A stretch of DNA of 64,000 nt from Marthasterias glacialis (GCA_911728455.2 OU452228.1:13034104-13098103); one strand, 5' to 3'. Positions 43,039 to 55,494 are shown, numbered from the stretch's first letter. Translations and numbers: made by a program. Notes: generated by a model from the letters alone, not told the origin.

Positions 43039-46000
43039 AAAGTCTGGACGCAGGCTTGACTGAAAAATAGTCTGGTCCCCTTTGCGTTTATGTAGCATAC
43101 GAACCGCGGTTGGGGGGCCAGAAAAAGATAGCCGCCATTTTGTGATTGCCTGTCCCCCATCAGAGTGCAATATGTCATCACCTGTTGCGGTCATTTACAC
43201 GTGACGTATTTAGTTCCACACAGTTACCCAACCATCCCTGCTCTGCTCGCCCCATCCCTTGTAGTCTACGCGCTCGCCGTCCACGCACCAAGCAGCCTAA
43301 CCAACCATAGGAGGGTCTCATTTCTGCCTCCTTTGACAGTATCATTTGCTTGTTGACGTGGTTGACCATTCTCAAGTCCAGCCAACAAAGCATGAAAGTA
43401 AACACCGGGTACTTAACAATGGGGGTGTATAGCCTAACATAAAGAGGTCCTTTACACGCATGAGCGGGTACACAGTGTAAACTGGCAGAGCTACCAACAG
43501 ATAATAACTGCAAATGAAAGAGTATCATTTACCAGTTATTGTCAAGTAAATATCTGAAAAGATTCGTGCATTTTCATTTTTTGTTGTTGTCATAAACAAA
43601 ACCGTTGTATGTGGTCGGAGACCGCCTTATGAGGGAAGCTGAGTGGAGGTTATTGCCTTCGTGTCGTTGTCGGACCATGATCGGACCTTTTTCGATTCAC
43701 CCATGGGTAAATCAATTGAATTTAGTCAATTGTCCAATTATTAAAGGATTGTGCAGAAAAAAGGTCCATGTTTATTTATCGGTGTTTAACTCGTTGTTGG
43801 CTTCCGAAGAATGCGTTGATTTAAACGGCATATTTCAGGGAGGTATAATCTTCAAAGGTAATAGCTGGTGTAGTTGGACCAATGATTTCGAACAATCATC
43901 CTCTTGTCATTAGGGAATCTGTTTCGTAGAGCTCTTAAGGCTCTATCCATGTTTATTTATTTGTTTGGTTATTTATCTCGTCTTATTGAGCAAGGGTAGC
44001 CCCATCAGTTATCTATGAATTGTTCTCCCTGGGGGGCGCAGGGCTTGGGGTAAAGTACAGAATTACAAAGAGCAAAACAAAAGAATAATATATTTCTATC
44101 TTGGGCGCTATGATCTCGATGAAAGCGCCTTATAAATTGTCGTTGGTGTATGTTATGTTGTCATGTCGTCGTGGCAGCCAGGTCGGTGTCGAACAGGGCG
44201 TCCGCATCTCCCAAGACAAGCTTTTCTGATGGGAGTGAAGGCCATACGGGCCCGGCAAGGACGTCCGCATCCTCTGCACACCAGGGTTGGGTCCAGGACT
44301 TGAACTTTATGGCGTTGTGGTCATGTTTCTGTATTGGCTATACAAGCATCTTCTCAAATTGCTGCGCCACTTCGAATTGGTCCGCTTCCATTGGATGTGG
44401 CAAGCAGTCCTGTCTTCCTGGGTGGAAAATGATAATTTATCCCAGACAATTTTCACAGTGACTCCGTTAATGTCTGAAATTGATCTTGGGTTCGTGTCTT
44501 TGGTGAGTAGCTTGGGTGGTATGTTCTCTCTGAGATTTTTACGACCGTTTTATTTATGAAATCACGCTGAAAGACCTGTTTTGTTTCCCTGACTTAATTG
44601 TCGCTTTCCTTGTGCAAGATTCGTTGCATTGGTCTGGTACGTTTTAATTTCCAAGTTTATTGTGGGTTGGGGTCATGCCTATTGCTGGTGTTTCTTTTAC
44701 TTGTATCATAATGTTATTTCTTTCTGCACTTGTTTATGTCCCGGTTGTCATTTTCTTTTTTTTAATCATTAAGTACATTTTGGACTTGTTTGGGGTTCGG
44801 GTGTGTACTGACTTGTTTCTTGGTAGTTTGATTTCCTGAGCCCGTCCAGCTTTTGTCAAATTTCTGTTTGTAATTCATTTACATTTTTTTTTTAAGCAGC
44901 ACCTTTATCGTTGTTTCAGGTCAATCAATCCTCGCTATTATGTGTGTTTCCTTCGGAACAAAATTACTTTAAAAACAAAATAACCGGTAACACAAGACGG
45001 ACAACAACTTTAAAATAACTAGTTTCCCCCAGACCCCCTCACCCCACACCCACCCACACACACACACCTATATAAAAGAAGTCATATCCTATATGGTATT
45101 TGTTTTGTATAATAATATCAATCGAGCTCGGTTGATTTTTAAAAGTGGTCTTGTCACCTTAGCTTCGTGAACCGTCCCTGTTAATTGAGCTGAGATATTC
45201 TGACCCTAAAACATTTGTCCTGTGTTTCGAGAAAAAAAAGTAATTTTACATTTTTTTCCCATTCATATTGATAATAAAGGTATTGTTGAGGGGTCCTATA
45301 TTTATATTACCCCCATCCTTTTTGTTTTGGGGTCTCTTTATATGCAATAATCAACTTATTTCTCCTACCCTAGTTTGTTTGGATTAGAAGAGACGGGGAG
45401 ATGATGTCGGAGAAGTTTTGTCAACATTACACGGTTGGTTTGCTTTTCCATGCAATAATCACAATAAAACTTGTTTATTGTTTTTAATACACGCATTTAT
45501 AGAATGTTTGCTTGTAATTGTGGGTAGACACTTTGTAGATAACAGCAAAAGCTCTGACCTGTTTCATGCAGAATGACGTACAAAAAAAAACTCATTTATA
45601 TAAATCAAAAACTTCTTACTTAACCATTTTAGTGAAAAAAAGCTTTATGTAGGTATCGTAGTGACTTCTTCCGGGTTTTGATAATGTCACGAGTATTGCC
45701 ATTGTCAATGCACTTGTCTGTTCTCTGGCCATTATTGGCCGTTTGTAGTGCATTGTCCGATTTGACGGCTATTGATTGACACAGTGTGGACTTTAATGAG
45801 TTGAGTGGCTTATCACTTGACAAGGACGTCTGGCTCCGTAAATCAGTACACACAACAGTCGTAAAAGGCAAACATGCCCGTTTTGTCGCATTTCGGGGAC
45901 GATTGTTGGGGTTTCTGATATGATTGTGTCATCCATAAAGGATTGTGAAGATTGAATACGGCGTCGTCAAATCATCGCCAGAAATATGAGGGGGAAACGT

Positions 46001-46226
46001 TGAACGGTACAATGACACATTACTTCCTCTTTTAAGGATAATTTCTCTTCTTTGATGTAACTTAAAGAAACTCAAATTGAGATTGGCAAAAAAGGCGATT
46101 GAATTTTATTTAGTGGGCTGCTTTTAAGGTCCTAAAGGCATTTGGACCATGGCACTTATGCTAACTTGGTTTTGTATTTAATTCATGCAGATTCGATTCT
46201 TTTTAACTTGGTCTTGGTTGGAAACT
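43039..46226. other. Intergenic, no gene recognised
   Basis: Several short open frames at 43600-44560 show no family I can name. A (CA)-rich stretch lies near 45045-45067. Otherwise AT-rich and unassigned. Confidence 0.45.
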
Positions 46227-46869
46227 GGGCTCTTCGAAACGACCAGAAGTAGTTTTTGGTTGGCTTGGGCTTAAAGCTTCATTTGACAATAATTGTCGGC
46301 ATTTGATTGCTTCCCATATTCCATGGCTCATTAACGTTACTGACATGAGATAACCAGATACAACTTGACATGTCCAGCCTTATATCCCTATAACACAGGG
46401 CCCACTGGTGCTGTTCCAATGAAAGCCTCCTATGCACCGGCAAAAGCCTCCATACTCCCGCCTTGGGCAACTCTCTGCCTCAGTGAGCGACTTCACCACG
46501 ACTCCTTGTTTTGTTTTTTTGTATACTTTGGGTGAACGTACTCTCCTCCTGACTTCTTATAATTACACCAAAGTGGTTTGTGATTGGGAAAGATTTAAAC
46601 AAGCCAAAGTAACCAAGTTTTGGTATCTAAAGACTCCAGGATACAAGTCTTGGCTCGGCCTGGAGGCGTCGCTCTCGGCACGGCCCAGTAGGGTCCGGCC
46701 CGCCCCGTGCACTGATTGCTGCAGACCGGTGCTCTCGCTGGTGCGCCATAGCCAAGTATCACCCCCGGACCCGATCCGACCGCGGTCCGGTATACGCGGT
46801 ACTTAAGTCCCCCCATACCGGCTTATAGGGGTGGCCTATCGCACATAGCCGTGGCTTCTGAAAGAGCCC
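46227..46869. other. GC-rich patch between inverted GGGCTCTTCGAA-like ends
   Basis: GGGCTCTTCGAAAC (46227) and, inverted, GGGCTCTTTCAGAAGCCACG (46869) resemble the ends of the GGCCCTTTCGAA foldback family. They enclose about 640 bp, including an unusually GC-rich segment at 46650-46800. It could be a larger member of the family or coincidence. Confidence 0.35.
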
Positions 46870-48169
46870 AAATACAGCTCTCTTTGTTCTGTATTTACTC
46901 ACTCTTCAGATAGTAACCCCCCCTTTCTGAGTCGATTGTGTATACAAGGGGAAACTGGTCTTAGGTATACCATGGGTATACCACGCACTCCACTGAAACT
47001 ATATGGCCCGGAGGCTCGGAGTGACCGTGTTTGCTTGAGTATCAGTAGTGGGCAGTTTACGGTTGATTCAACCCATCAGCGGGACGGGAGGTTTCGCGTC
47101 GATTGAAAACACGTATGTCATTATTGACCCGCGCTGGTTGGAGGTCTAATCGTCTCATTACAGATTTATCAATTAGTATTATTGAATCGAAATCAAATGC
47201 ATTGTCTCATTTGTGGCAAATCGGGGATTCTGTTTCCTAAGGGACATACATCTCTTTAAGTTAAAAAAAAAAGGGGGGAATAAAAAAATTGTTTAGTGTT
47301 TAGAAAGACCTTTGTTTTGTTTTGGGTTTTTTTTTTGTAAAAATAAAGTAACGCGCAAAACTGTATTCAGAACACATTACGTAACATGAACAAATCACAG
47401 CATTATTATTTATTATTGACGACCATTGACCCTTCCTAAGGCCTTTTACAATTAACTTCTAATATTCCAAAGATTTTGTGCTGGAAATGTTTTTCTACAG
47501 ATACAAAAAAAAAACGCAATTCACGATATTGTATATTTAACTTAAAGGCTTTTAAGAAGTAATCAAAGTGAAGATTGGTTTCCGTCTATTTCATTACATT
47601 TAAATCATGAGCTTCCCAGGGGTGATTTTGAACAATCAAATCAAACCAATCATATTTTTCTTGTTCACGGGGAGGGCCAATGACTGGACGGTGTGTAGTG
47701 GCCATCACTCCGGCCAGGCTGGAAGAGGGTTTCCTAACCTAACTCAAACTTGTCCTCACGGGGGCCCCTCAAGTCTTGTAAGTTGGTGCTGCGTGTGTGT
47801 GTTTGTAGTTTTCCGCTCCAGAAAGCCAGCTCGCGTGCCGGCCACGCGCGGGAATCCGTGATCAATGGGGGCTAAGCCCGGAGCATGACATTACATGCGA
47901 GGCTACTATGAACAATGCGGTTTGGGGTATCCATGAAAAAACAGGGACCCAGTGCAAGGCAAGAGGGGGGACTGTACGGTGAAGTCCACCCTACCGCCCG
48001 TGATGTTTGCATAGTAATGATGAGAGTCATAATAACGATTATCGCATGCGAGTTGTTGGCTGTATCGGACCAGATCGGTCGCCAGTTCAATGTCAGAACC
48101 GCCAATAGCCTATCCGATACCCCATGAACCGAGCCCGGTTAGCCAGGACCACACAGGGGCGGTGGATTG
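46870..48169. promoter_or_regulatory. Gsx upstream region
   Basis: The 1.3 kb before the Gsx TATA box. AT-rich at first, with TTTATCAATTAGTATTATTG near 47165, then GC-richer from 47680. No protein or RNA gene seen. A regulatory role is inferred from position only. Confidence 0.3.
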
Positions 48170-48178
48170 TATAAAAGG
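48170..48178 (+). promoter_or_regulatory. Gsx: TATA box of Gsx
   Basis: TATAAAAGG, 230 bp upstream of the start codon, in a locally GC-rich context. A transcription start would be expected near 48200, leaving an unspliced 5' UTR of about 200 bp. Confidence 0.65.
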
Positions 48179-48399
48179 GCGCCGCAGGTCGGCCGAGACG
48201 ACATCCATCGGCCTTCTTACTCATCACGGCACGGGTTTCTCCCTCCTACAGCAAACATTCCACGCTTAGGCGCACTACTGACAGCCAAACGTCACCATAA
48301 TAAATACCAAAAAAAAGAAAACTACTTTTGGTGCTGTAACACTGATTTGTTAAAAAAAAACTTTTATTAAACAGAAAAGGAGACTTTTGAAAAGCGACT

Positions 48400-48847
48400 A
48401 TGTCTCGCTCTTTTTATGTCGATTCATTGATTTTAAATCAACCACCTTCGAGTGAGCGGGATCATCCTCGTACCCCGCCGTCCATGCATCACCGTAACGG
48501 GGAACCCAAAGCCCTCCGATGTTACCAGACCCACACCGACACCGTCCCCACCTGCCCTATCTGCGTCCGGGACCAAGCACAGGCAACCTGTGGACGGCTC
48601 CCGGGAATGCCTCCAACTTCAGGTGTGACCGTGTTCAAGTCCCCGCTCAACCTCCCGCCGCACTCCACCAGTGGACACCGAGTGTTACCCAGCAGACCGT
48701 ACCTTGATTCCTACCGGGATCATCATCTTCACCCGGCCTCGCTGGGGCTTCCTCCTCCCCATGGTCTGAGCCAGCACACACCGCCGTCTTCTCACTCCTC
48801 GTACAGACCCACAATAGATCCAAGAAGACTGCAGTATCTTCCCATGG
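48400..48847 (+). CDS. Gsx: Gsx exon 1
   Basis: 149 codons plus one base. Carries the SNAG-like N-terminus, the CPICV motif and a Pro-rich linker ending RRLQYLPM, which resembles the RQFHCISV segment preceding the intron in GSX1. Reading through the donor gives a stop after 24 more residues. Confidence 0.95.
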
Positions 48848-51312
48848 GTAAGTCAAAAACATTTATTTATATGAAACAAAAATTCCAAAACTTTCATTGT
48901 CAAAACTTTGTATTAACGTAATGCGATTTTAAGAACATTCAGCAACATTTCAAAAAATGTTAAAACAATTCTTTCACTCTCCCATATTCAGATGAAATCT
49001 CTTCCTCTTAAAATTCACCAACTAACATACTAGGGACAAAGTCAGTTGAATATTTATAGACATCTTAACCGTTTTCAATCTCAAGTATTTGTCTTAATTA
49101 TCTTAACTTAGATTCTTGATCCGTTGAGTCAAATCTTTCGAATTTAAAACTTGAGGAAGAGTTACAATAAGAGGTCAAATCACTGACCTTTACCGGATGT
49201 TGCTTTCTGAAAAGATAAAAATGAATCACAGGTTTTTTTTTCACAGATGCACCATTAGCTATTTCTTTGTTTGCTATAAGGACCAATATTTACGATTTCA
49301 AACTATCATCGCAGATTTTAAAAGAGACTTAAAAAACATTAAATCACGACCATTAATTGTCTTTTGCGACTCCAATGTTCCAGTTCAGTGCTTTTTATTT
49401 ACGCTTTATAGTTAATTTTATGAAGTAATAAAAATAATGCGAGTATGAAATTAACTATCATAAAAACTCCAACACAATGACATGATGTATGTGTTCTTTT
49501 CTCACTAAAACGCATAAATATTTACTAATAATCAAACAGCATATTCAGCTTTTAAAAAAAGTGTGAAATACAAACTGCTTTTCGAAATGTATACCATATT
49601 ACATTTTCCTGGCAGATTGGTAGGAATGATATTATAGTACACATATTATTGTTATCGAATTATGGAGGCTTTATAGAAATACAGGATAAATAATCGAAGT
49701 GGCCCCTGTAAAGTTGACAAGAAACCCGGCTTGTTGTAAGACTCTCATTGACTGAACGGTTTCAGACGGATTCACCACACAAACAAATCGAATTTTCCCC
49801 GATGAGAGTACAATGTAGTGACTTTTATGCATTCTGATTAAAAACAAATCTGTATTCATTGCAAAGTCTCTAATTAGATTATTTCTAGTTGCGTTTTAAT
49901 TAGATGTAGGCGTTTAAAACAATCAAGGACAAGTTTCGCCGAAGCGGTTTGGCCATCCTGGTGTTAACGTACGTTCATGTGCATTGTCTAATTCCTAAAC
50001 GAAACAAAGAAGAAAACGTATACAACAACAACGAAAAACAAATATTTTATTTTATTGATAAACATCATGATTTTAATTTATGTTCTTCATTTTCTTTTCA
50101 TTTTATGATTACCATGCAACTTTTTTTTATGATTGTAATTGTATGTACCGGGAAATTTAACAAATCTGACAGTGATTGCTAGAATAAAACATATAAAATT
50201 GCGCACGTTAATGATTGGTTCTATCATTAAGCTGATATTTCATCCAATTCAAGGTAAACTAAAAATTAACGTTGGGATACACAAAGGCACGCTCCCCAGT
50301 TTTATACTTGTTATATTTTTGTAGACAAAGGAATTCGTCCGTTCCTGCTCCTATTTCGAATATTTAGAAAAGTTTTCGTTTCCTTGCAGGGTCCTTTTCA
50401 TATCTATGTATTTGTTACTTCGAAATAAATAGTTTATTCTATTTGTTTCATTAAAAAAAGTGGCTTAATTGGACAATGACGAAAACATGGGGAAACCATT
50501 TTAGGGGCGTGGTTTGATAGGTAGGTAGGCCTATGACACTCCTCCAAAGATGAAAGGGACTCCAACATTGGGCCATTTAAAATACAAGACTGTTATTGAA
50601 TTTAGATGTACATATCAGTATTGATTAAAGATCACTATGTAGTTTCCTAACTCAGGATGTAAGCTCTCTAGAAAAAAAAATCAAAATCCGAATTTGATTC
50701 CCGATAATCCGTTTCTACGAAAACAGAAAATATACATGTCATTGTGCTCTGTTTATTTGTGTTCGATAAAGGTTAAACAAAACTAGCTGAATAAGGTCAT
50801 TCCGTAGTCATGTATTTTCCTATTTGTTATTTATGGATCTATTGGGTACCGCACTCTTATTATTTGCTGTAGCATAAAATAAGAAAAACAATTAAACAAT
50901 AAAAAAATGCCTAATTATATTCCCTTTGTGTGTTTTTTTTTACACAGCTCTGGAGCATTCGGGATTAGATCAAGACCATCTCTCCAGTAGCAAGAGGATC
51001 CGTACCGCCTTCACAAGCACACAACTTCTCGAGCTTGAACGAGAGTTCGCCTCCAACATGTACCTCTCGCGCCTGCGCAGAATTGAGATCGCCACCTACC
51101 TGAACCTGTCGGAGAAACAGGTGAAAATCTGGTTCCAGAACCGCCGGGTCAAGTACAAGAAGGAGACCAAGGTCCAGTCACGTGACTGCAAGTGCCAGAG
51201 AATGACGTCATCGCGGACCAATGGCAGCACGAGTAGAAGTCACTCCTCCTCGCCGGGAAGTTCCACGCACGCGCAGAGTGAACCCGAGGACAAAAGACAG
51301 GATCGAGACTAA
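48400..51312 (+). CDS. Gsx: Gsx ParaHox homeobox transcription factor
   Basis: Two exons, 48400-48847 and 50948-51312 (270 residues; human GSX1 has 264). Gsx proteins are nuclear DNA-binding regulators of anterior and neural patterning. Seen: N-terminal [12 protein letters not shown], the SNAG-like repressor-recruiting motif of the Gsx family; a CPICV motif (GSX1 has CPLCV); a Pro/His/Ser-rich middle; a homeodomain at residues 164-223; and a CKC motif after it, as in GSX1. The intron lies just before the homeodomain, as in other Gsx genes. The ATG has A at -3 and immediately starts the conserved motif. Intron phase 1, donor ATGG|GTAAGT, acceptor TTACACAG. The homeodomain ends RVKYKKE where vertebrates have RVKHKKE. 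Confidence 0.97.
48848..50947 (+). other. Gsx: Gsx intron (2.1 kb)
   Basis: AT-rich, no repeat family recognised. Two copies of TAATTAGAT at 49871 and 49898 are candidate homeodomain sites. Ends in a T-rich tract and ACACAG. Confidence 0.85.
50948..51312 (+). CDS. Gsx: Gsx exon 2 with homeodomain
   Basis: Encodes residues 150-270. The homeodomain runs from [20 protein letters not shown] through [18 protein letters not shown], with Trp48 (residue 211), Phe49, Gln50 and Asn51, all the invariant helix-3 residues. [20 protein letters not shown] is the Gsx-type helix 1-2 sequence. The C-terminal tail is Ser/Arg-rich. Stop TAA at 51310-51312. Confidence 0.97.
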
Positions 51313-51365
51313 GTTGGTTTTTTCTCCGGTTTTTGTTAATTAAGTTTTATATCAAACCTGTATGA

Positions 51366-51371
51366 AATAAA
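51366..51371 (+). terminator. Gsx: Candidate Gsx poly(A) signal AATAAA
   Basis: AATAAA 54 bases after the stop codon, giving a very short 3' UTR if used. Longer UTRs are possible. Confidence 0.5.
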
Positions 51372-51887
51372 GGAGCATTCGCTCAAAATCAAATGAAATA
51401 TAGCCCCAAATGACGATTGTCTACCTTTTATGAACAATTTTTGAATAACTTATTTCTAATTCTTCCCCGATTATTTTGTGGGATAATTAGTGTTGCCTAC
51501 TTATTTTGTAAGCTTAATACTATTTTTTTTATATGAGATATATTATTTGAACGTAAAGGCAATGATCTTTTGACATAGTTTACATGTTTTGTATGCCATG
51601 GGCGGACTACAGATGAAATCTGTGTATTTAATATAAATTATTGATGTATTTATGTAGTTAAACTGCTTTTAAAGTTCTCACTGCCGAAACACGTCATTGT
51701 TCAAATATGATCCATCATAAAGTGACGGCGCTATAACCTTTGTTATACTGTTATGCTTTTAAATTAATTGTGCATTCTCCTGATGAATCTGAGCACTGGG
51801 TGAATCTAATGTACAGTTGTTCAACTTATACTTAGATCTAGAATGTGACAGGTTGGTGCGGGGTTCGATTGTTTGACATTTTTTTTT

Positions 51888-52038
51888 GGCCCGTTTCGAA
51901 ATCACGGCTTGATCTTGGGCTCCGGCTTGTGCTCGGTAAGTTATTTTTGAAAGTGTACACGTTCTGTACAGGGCTTCAAACAGGCTGACGGAGCCTAAGC
52001 CGGAGCTAAAGCCTAAGCCATGATTTCGAAAAGGGGCT
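51888..52038. mobile_element. Foldback MITE, GGCCCTTTCGAA family, copy 2
   Basis: GGCCCGTTTCGAAATCACGG at the left and CCATGATTTCGAAAAGGGGC at the right, with internal CTCCGGCTTGTG and CTGACGGAGCCTAAGCC. Same layout as 42896-43038. Confidence 0.8.
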
Positions 52039-52694
52039 ATTTCTCCATTCAGCTCGGAAGCTCATTTAATATCCTCTTTTGCGAAGCTTGAGGCTAAAAC
52101 GAACTTTGTAAATGCGAAACGTTTGTTATAATGCCACTCTAGTATTAACCCTTCCATTTACTATTGATTTTCTTCTCAATTTTGATACTCAAATCCAAGA
52201 GATATTTCGGCATTGAAAAAAAGATCTGAGTGCATAAAAATAGTTTGGAATGCAATTCAGTTTTCTTTCTTTCTTCTAAAAGAAAAGAAAACAAAGTATC
52301 AGAATGGTTTAGATGGATTGATTGTTTGTTTTTTTTTCATTGAAGTGACATGTAAAGATGATATGACGGTTGCAAAAGTAAACGAAGACGTGATCGTTCT
52401 GCATCTCACATTTAACTTTGCATACAAAGGTCGTCATACTTTGTGCAATTAGCATTACTTTCAGTGAATTAGTGCAAACAAAAGATTAAAATTACGCCCT
52501 TGCTTAAGTCAACTGCCAAAGCGTCCAAATTGAAGCTAATTATTAGCTTGATTGTTTTCCTCTTTTTTTTGCGCTAGCTTATTTTCAAGATGAAACCCCT
52601 TGTGCAATAAGTCGAAACGCCCAGTGCCCATCGGCCTCACTCTCATCAACACATAAATCAAGAATCAGAGTAAAATTCAATTGTTGTGTGTACA

Positions 52695-52790
52695 CGAACT
52701 CAGCGACTTATGCTACGGCTGTTAGCCTCAGCGACGATGTAAAGGCCTAGTGGTCTAGCCGTAGCCAATTCCTAAGCCGTGGCTTTGATA
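52695..52790. mobile_element. Foldback MITE, GGCCGTGTCTGAATC family, copy 4 (degraded)
   Basis: AACTCAGCGACTTATGCTACGGCTGTTAGC and the inverted CTAGCCGTAGCC...AAGCCGTGGC (longest run given in two parts: AACTCAGCGACTTATG, CTACGGCTGTTAGC). Outer ends are lost. Confidence 0.5.
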
Positions 52791-53447
52791 AGATGCGAAT
52801 ACCCGTGTTGACTTTCAACCGAAAGTTTACTAAAAAAGCTACTGGCTCTGACATACATTTGTGTTGTTTTGCAAGTTGTCATTTGCAGAACAGATTTCCC
52901 ATGCGTCACCTGTATTAAACTGTGAATAGTGCTTAATTATCTATTTATTTACCCTAAAAAAATGTACAATATTTTCAATTGTCCCCTTTTTACAGTCATA
53001 TTATTTTGTACATCATTGTATATAGACATCACACCAAAGGTTAAGAGCAAACACTGTCAACTCAAAATGACTTCCCGTGTATAATATGTGTTGTTAAAGA
53101 GTTAATAAATGAAGAGAGTGTACGTTGGACATGTTGATTGCTAAAGAAAGCATAAAACAACGACCACCGTGAGGACATGTAATTATTTGCATAGGAGAAG
53201 CAAAAAAGGCAACGAAAACCCACAACCTTTCTGATGAATGTTCGCCAGAGATTTGTTGTTTTGTTTTATCAGTTCAGGTTGCAACTAATTCCCTGGATTT
53301 TCGAACCATCAAAATAGCTTTGCTAACTAAACACCTCAAGGTGACTTAAGGTGGTTAAGATAGAGTTTGAGTCCAAGAAATCCTTAAAATTGCCAGATAC
53401 GAAGGAAAAAACAAGAGTTACACAAAGCTTTAAAATGTGTAGGATTC

Positions 53448-53459
53448 CCCCCCCCCCCC

Positions 53460-53490
<31 letters not shown>
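53448..53490. repeat. (C)n and (CA)n microsatellite
   Basis: About ten C followed by about 14 AC dinucleotides. Confidence 0.95.
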
Positions 53491-53493
<3 letters not shown>

Positions 53494-54063
53494 CATACAC
53501 AGTCAGGAAGAAACTGAAGATCTAAATTACATGCCAGGGGTCCACAGTCCACAAAAGGGTTAGGGCACTGTGTCAATCTCCTCTCAGGAATCATGACGAG
53601 GGTGGTTGAACGAACATGAGTTGAGACTAAGACTAATTTGTCCCTACCGCCTTCAGACTGAATCTTCATTTCTGTTGGTGTGTCAGATTTTTCTCTTACT
53701 CTGTAGACATCGTACTTATTTTGGCAAAGTTGAAATACAAGTAAGACATGAAGGACCATTGATGTCGGTTCGTCATTAGTCAATTTAAGAATAAAATCCT
53801 CACCCCGATGCTTCTCCACCAATTGTTTATTTCTCAAACTGCCGTCCAAGAAAGGCTCATTCTGCCGTCAGAGAAAGGCCTAAATCTTATTGCCCGTCTA
53901 TGTATTTACCCGTTTCAGACTTCCTAAGATAAAGAAAGTATGGCCAAACATATCTTGAATACCGGGAAGTTTGTAGATTAACGAATTCCCCCAAGATAAG
54001 ATCAGAACGTTATGTGAGTCCTATCTTACCCATTATATCAAGCTTCAAAAATCCGAGTCCAGA

Positions 54064-54172
54064 GGTAGATTTCACAAAACTATTCCTAACTTATGAATTG
54101 TCCTATAAGTTAGGACTGGTTACTCGTCCTAACTCGAGATAAGACTAGTCCTAGCGCTTTGTGGAATCCACA
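54064..54172. mobile_element. MITE, GTGGATTTCACAAA family, copy 2
   Basis: GTAGATTTCACAAAACTATT, internal CCTATAAGTTAGGACTGG, and an inverted end GGACTAGTC..AGCGCTTTGTGGAATCCA. Confidence 0.75.
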
Positions 54173-54339
54173 CCAAACACGCCTCTAGACGAGCCCCCTT
54201 TTAGCATGGACTTAGTCTCGGATTGAGACATACATGTCTATGTATCAGAGTCAGACTAGGACCTAGACTCGATTTGTAGGACTTAGACTTGCTCTCAAGG
54301 CGTAGGAACTCGGTTATGGAAAGGGATGTAGAGGACCAG

Positions 54340-55025
54340 AGAGCAACACTTTACTTGTGTAACTTGCCGTCCTGAAAGTGTGGACAAATCACAAGGCGAG
54401 AGAGTATCACCGGGTGAGAGAGTTGCCACCAGGCGAGATAGTTGTCACCAGGTGAGATACTTGTCACCAGGTGAGGGTTTGGCCACTAGGTGAAAGAGTT
54501 GTCACCAGGAGAGGGTTGTCACCAGTTGAAAGAGTGGTCCTCAAGTTAAAGAGTTGCCACCGGGTGAGTGAGTATAACTTGCCATCCTGAAATTGTGGAC
54601 AAATCACAAGGCGACAGAGTTGTCACCAGGTGAGGGTTTGGCCACCAGGTGAGAGAGTTGTCAACAGGTGAGGGTTGTCACCAGGTGAAAGAGTGGTCCT
54701 CAAGTGTGAGAGTTGCCACCAGGTGAGTGAGTATAACTTGCCACTCTAAAAGTGTGGACAAATCACAAGGCGAGTTGTAACCAGGTGATGGGAGTTTTCA
54801 CCTAGTGAGAGATTTTTCACTAGGTGAGAGAGTTGTCACCATTCAGCTGAAAGAGTTGTCACAAGGCGACAGAGTTGTCACCAGGTGAGAGAGTTGTCAC
54901 CAGGTGAAAGAGTTTTCACAAGGCGATAGAGTTGTCACCAGGTGAGAGAGTTGTCACCATTCAGGTGATAGATTTGTCACCATTCAGGTGATAGAGTTGT
55001 CACCATTCAGGCGATAGAGTTGTTA
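54340..55025 (+). repeat. 19-bp minisatellite with higher-order structure
   Basis: Dozens of units near GTTGTCACCAGGTGAGAGA, with 23-bp variants containing CATTCAG at the 3' end. A longer segment (AACTTGCC...GTGTGGACAAATCACAAGGC) recurs near 54360, 54575 and 54735, showing higher-order duplication. Confidence 0.93.
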
Positions 55026-55494
55026 TTAAACAAGTTTTTAAAAGCAAATTTAAAGTTGTCGTCTTTTTATGCTGTGCGCCTGTCATTTTCATTATTCTTG
55101 TAACTTGTGTTTTCTTCTACTTAAAACGATGGAAATGGCCTGTTACAAACAACGAGACTTTGCCATCCAGCGGGAGAGACCATTTGACCAATCGTGTCCT
55201 CTCACACAAAGCTTTTACTCAAACTTCTTACAAAACAAAGCCCGGTTCCTCTCGATTTTGATGTGCTTCTAAAAGCCTACTGCATGCAGGCCTTCTGTTT
55301 AAGTCACGAAGTTCAGTAACTTGGTTAAGATTAAGGTGTTTAAGGTCAAGGTGTTTTTAAAATTAAAATGCTCACAACCGTAAGTTTAGATCATCTCGTC
55401 ATACCCCCAACGAATGGCTGGGAAGGAAGGGGAGTTGTGAATGTTACGGATGCTGTGCCTGATCTTGATTCATATAGACTTACTAAACCATGCA

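Noticed and set aside
43605-44560. Short open frames possibly from a retroelement
   Set aside because: I could not match any reverse transcriptase, integrase or recombinase motif.
54340-55025. CRISPR array
   Set aside because: Contiguous 19-bp tandem units without unique spacers, in an animal genome.
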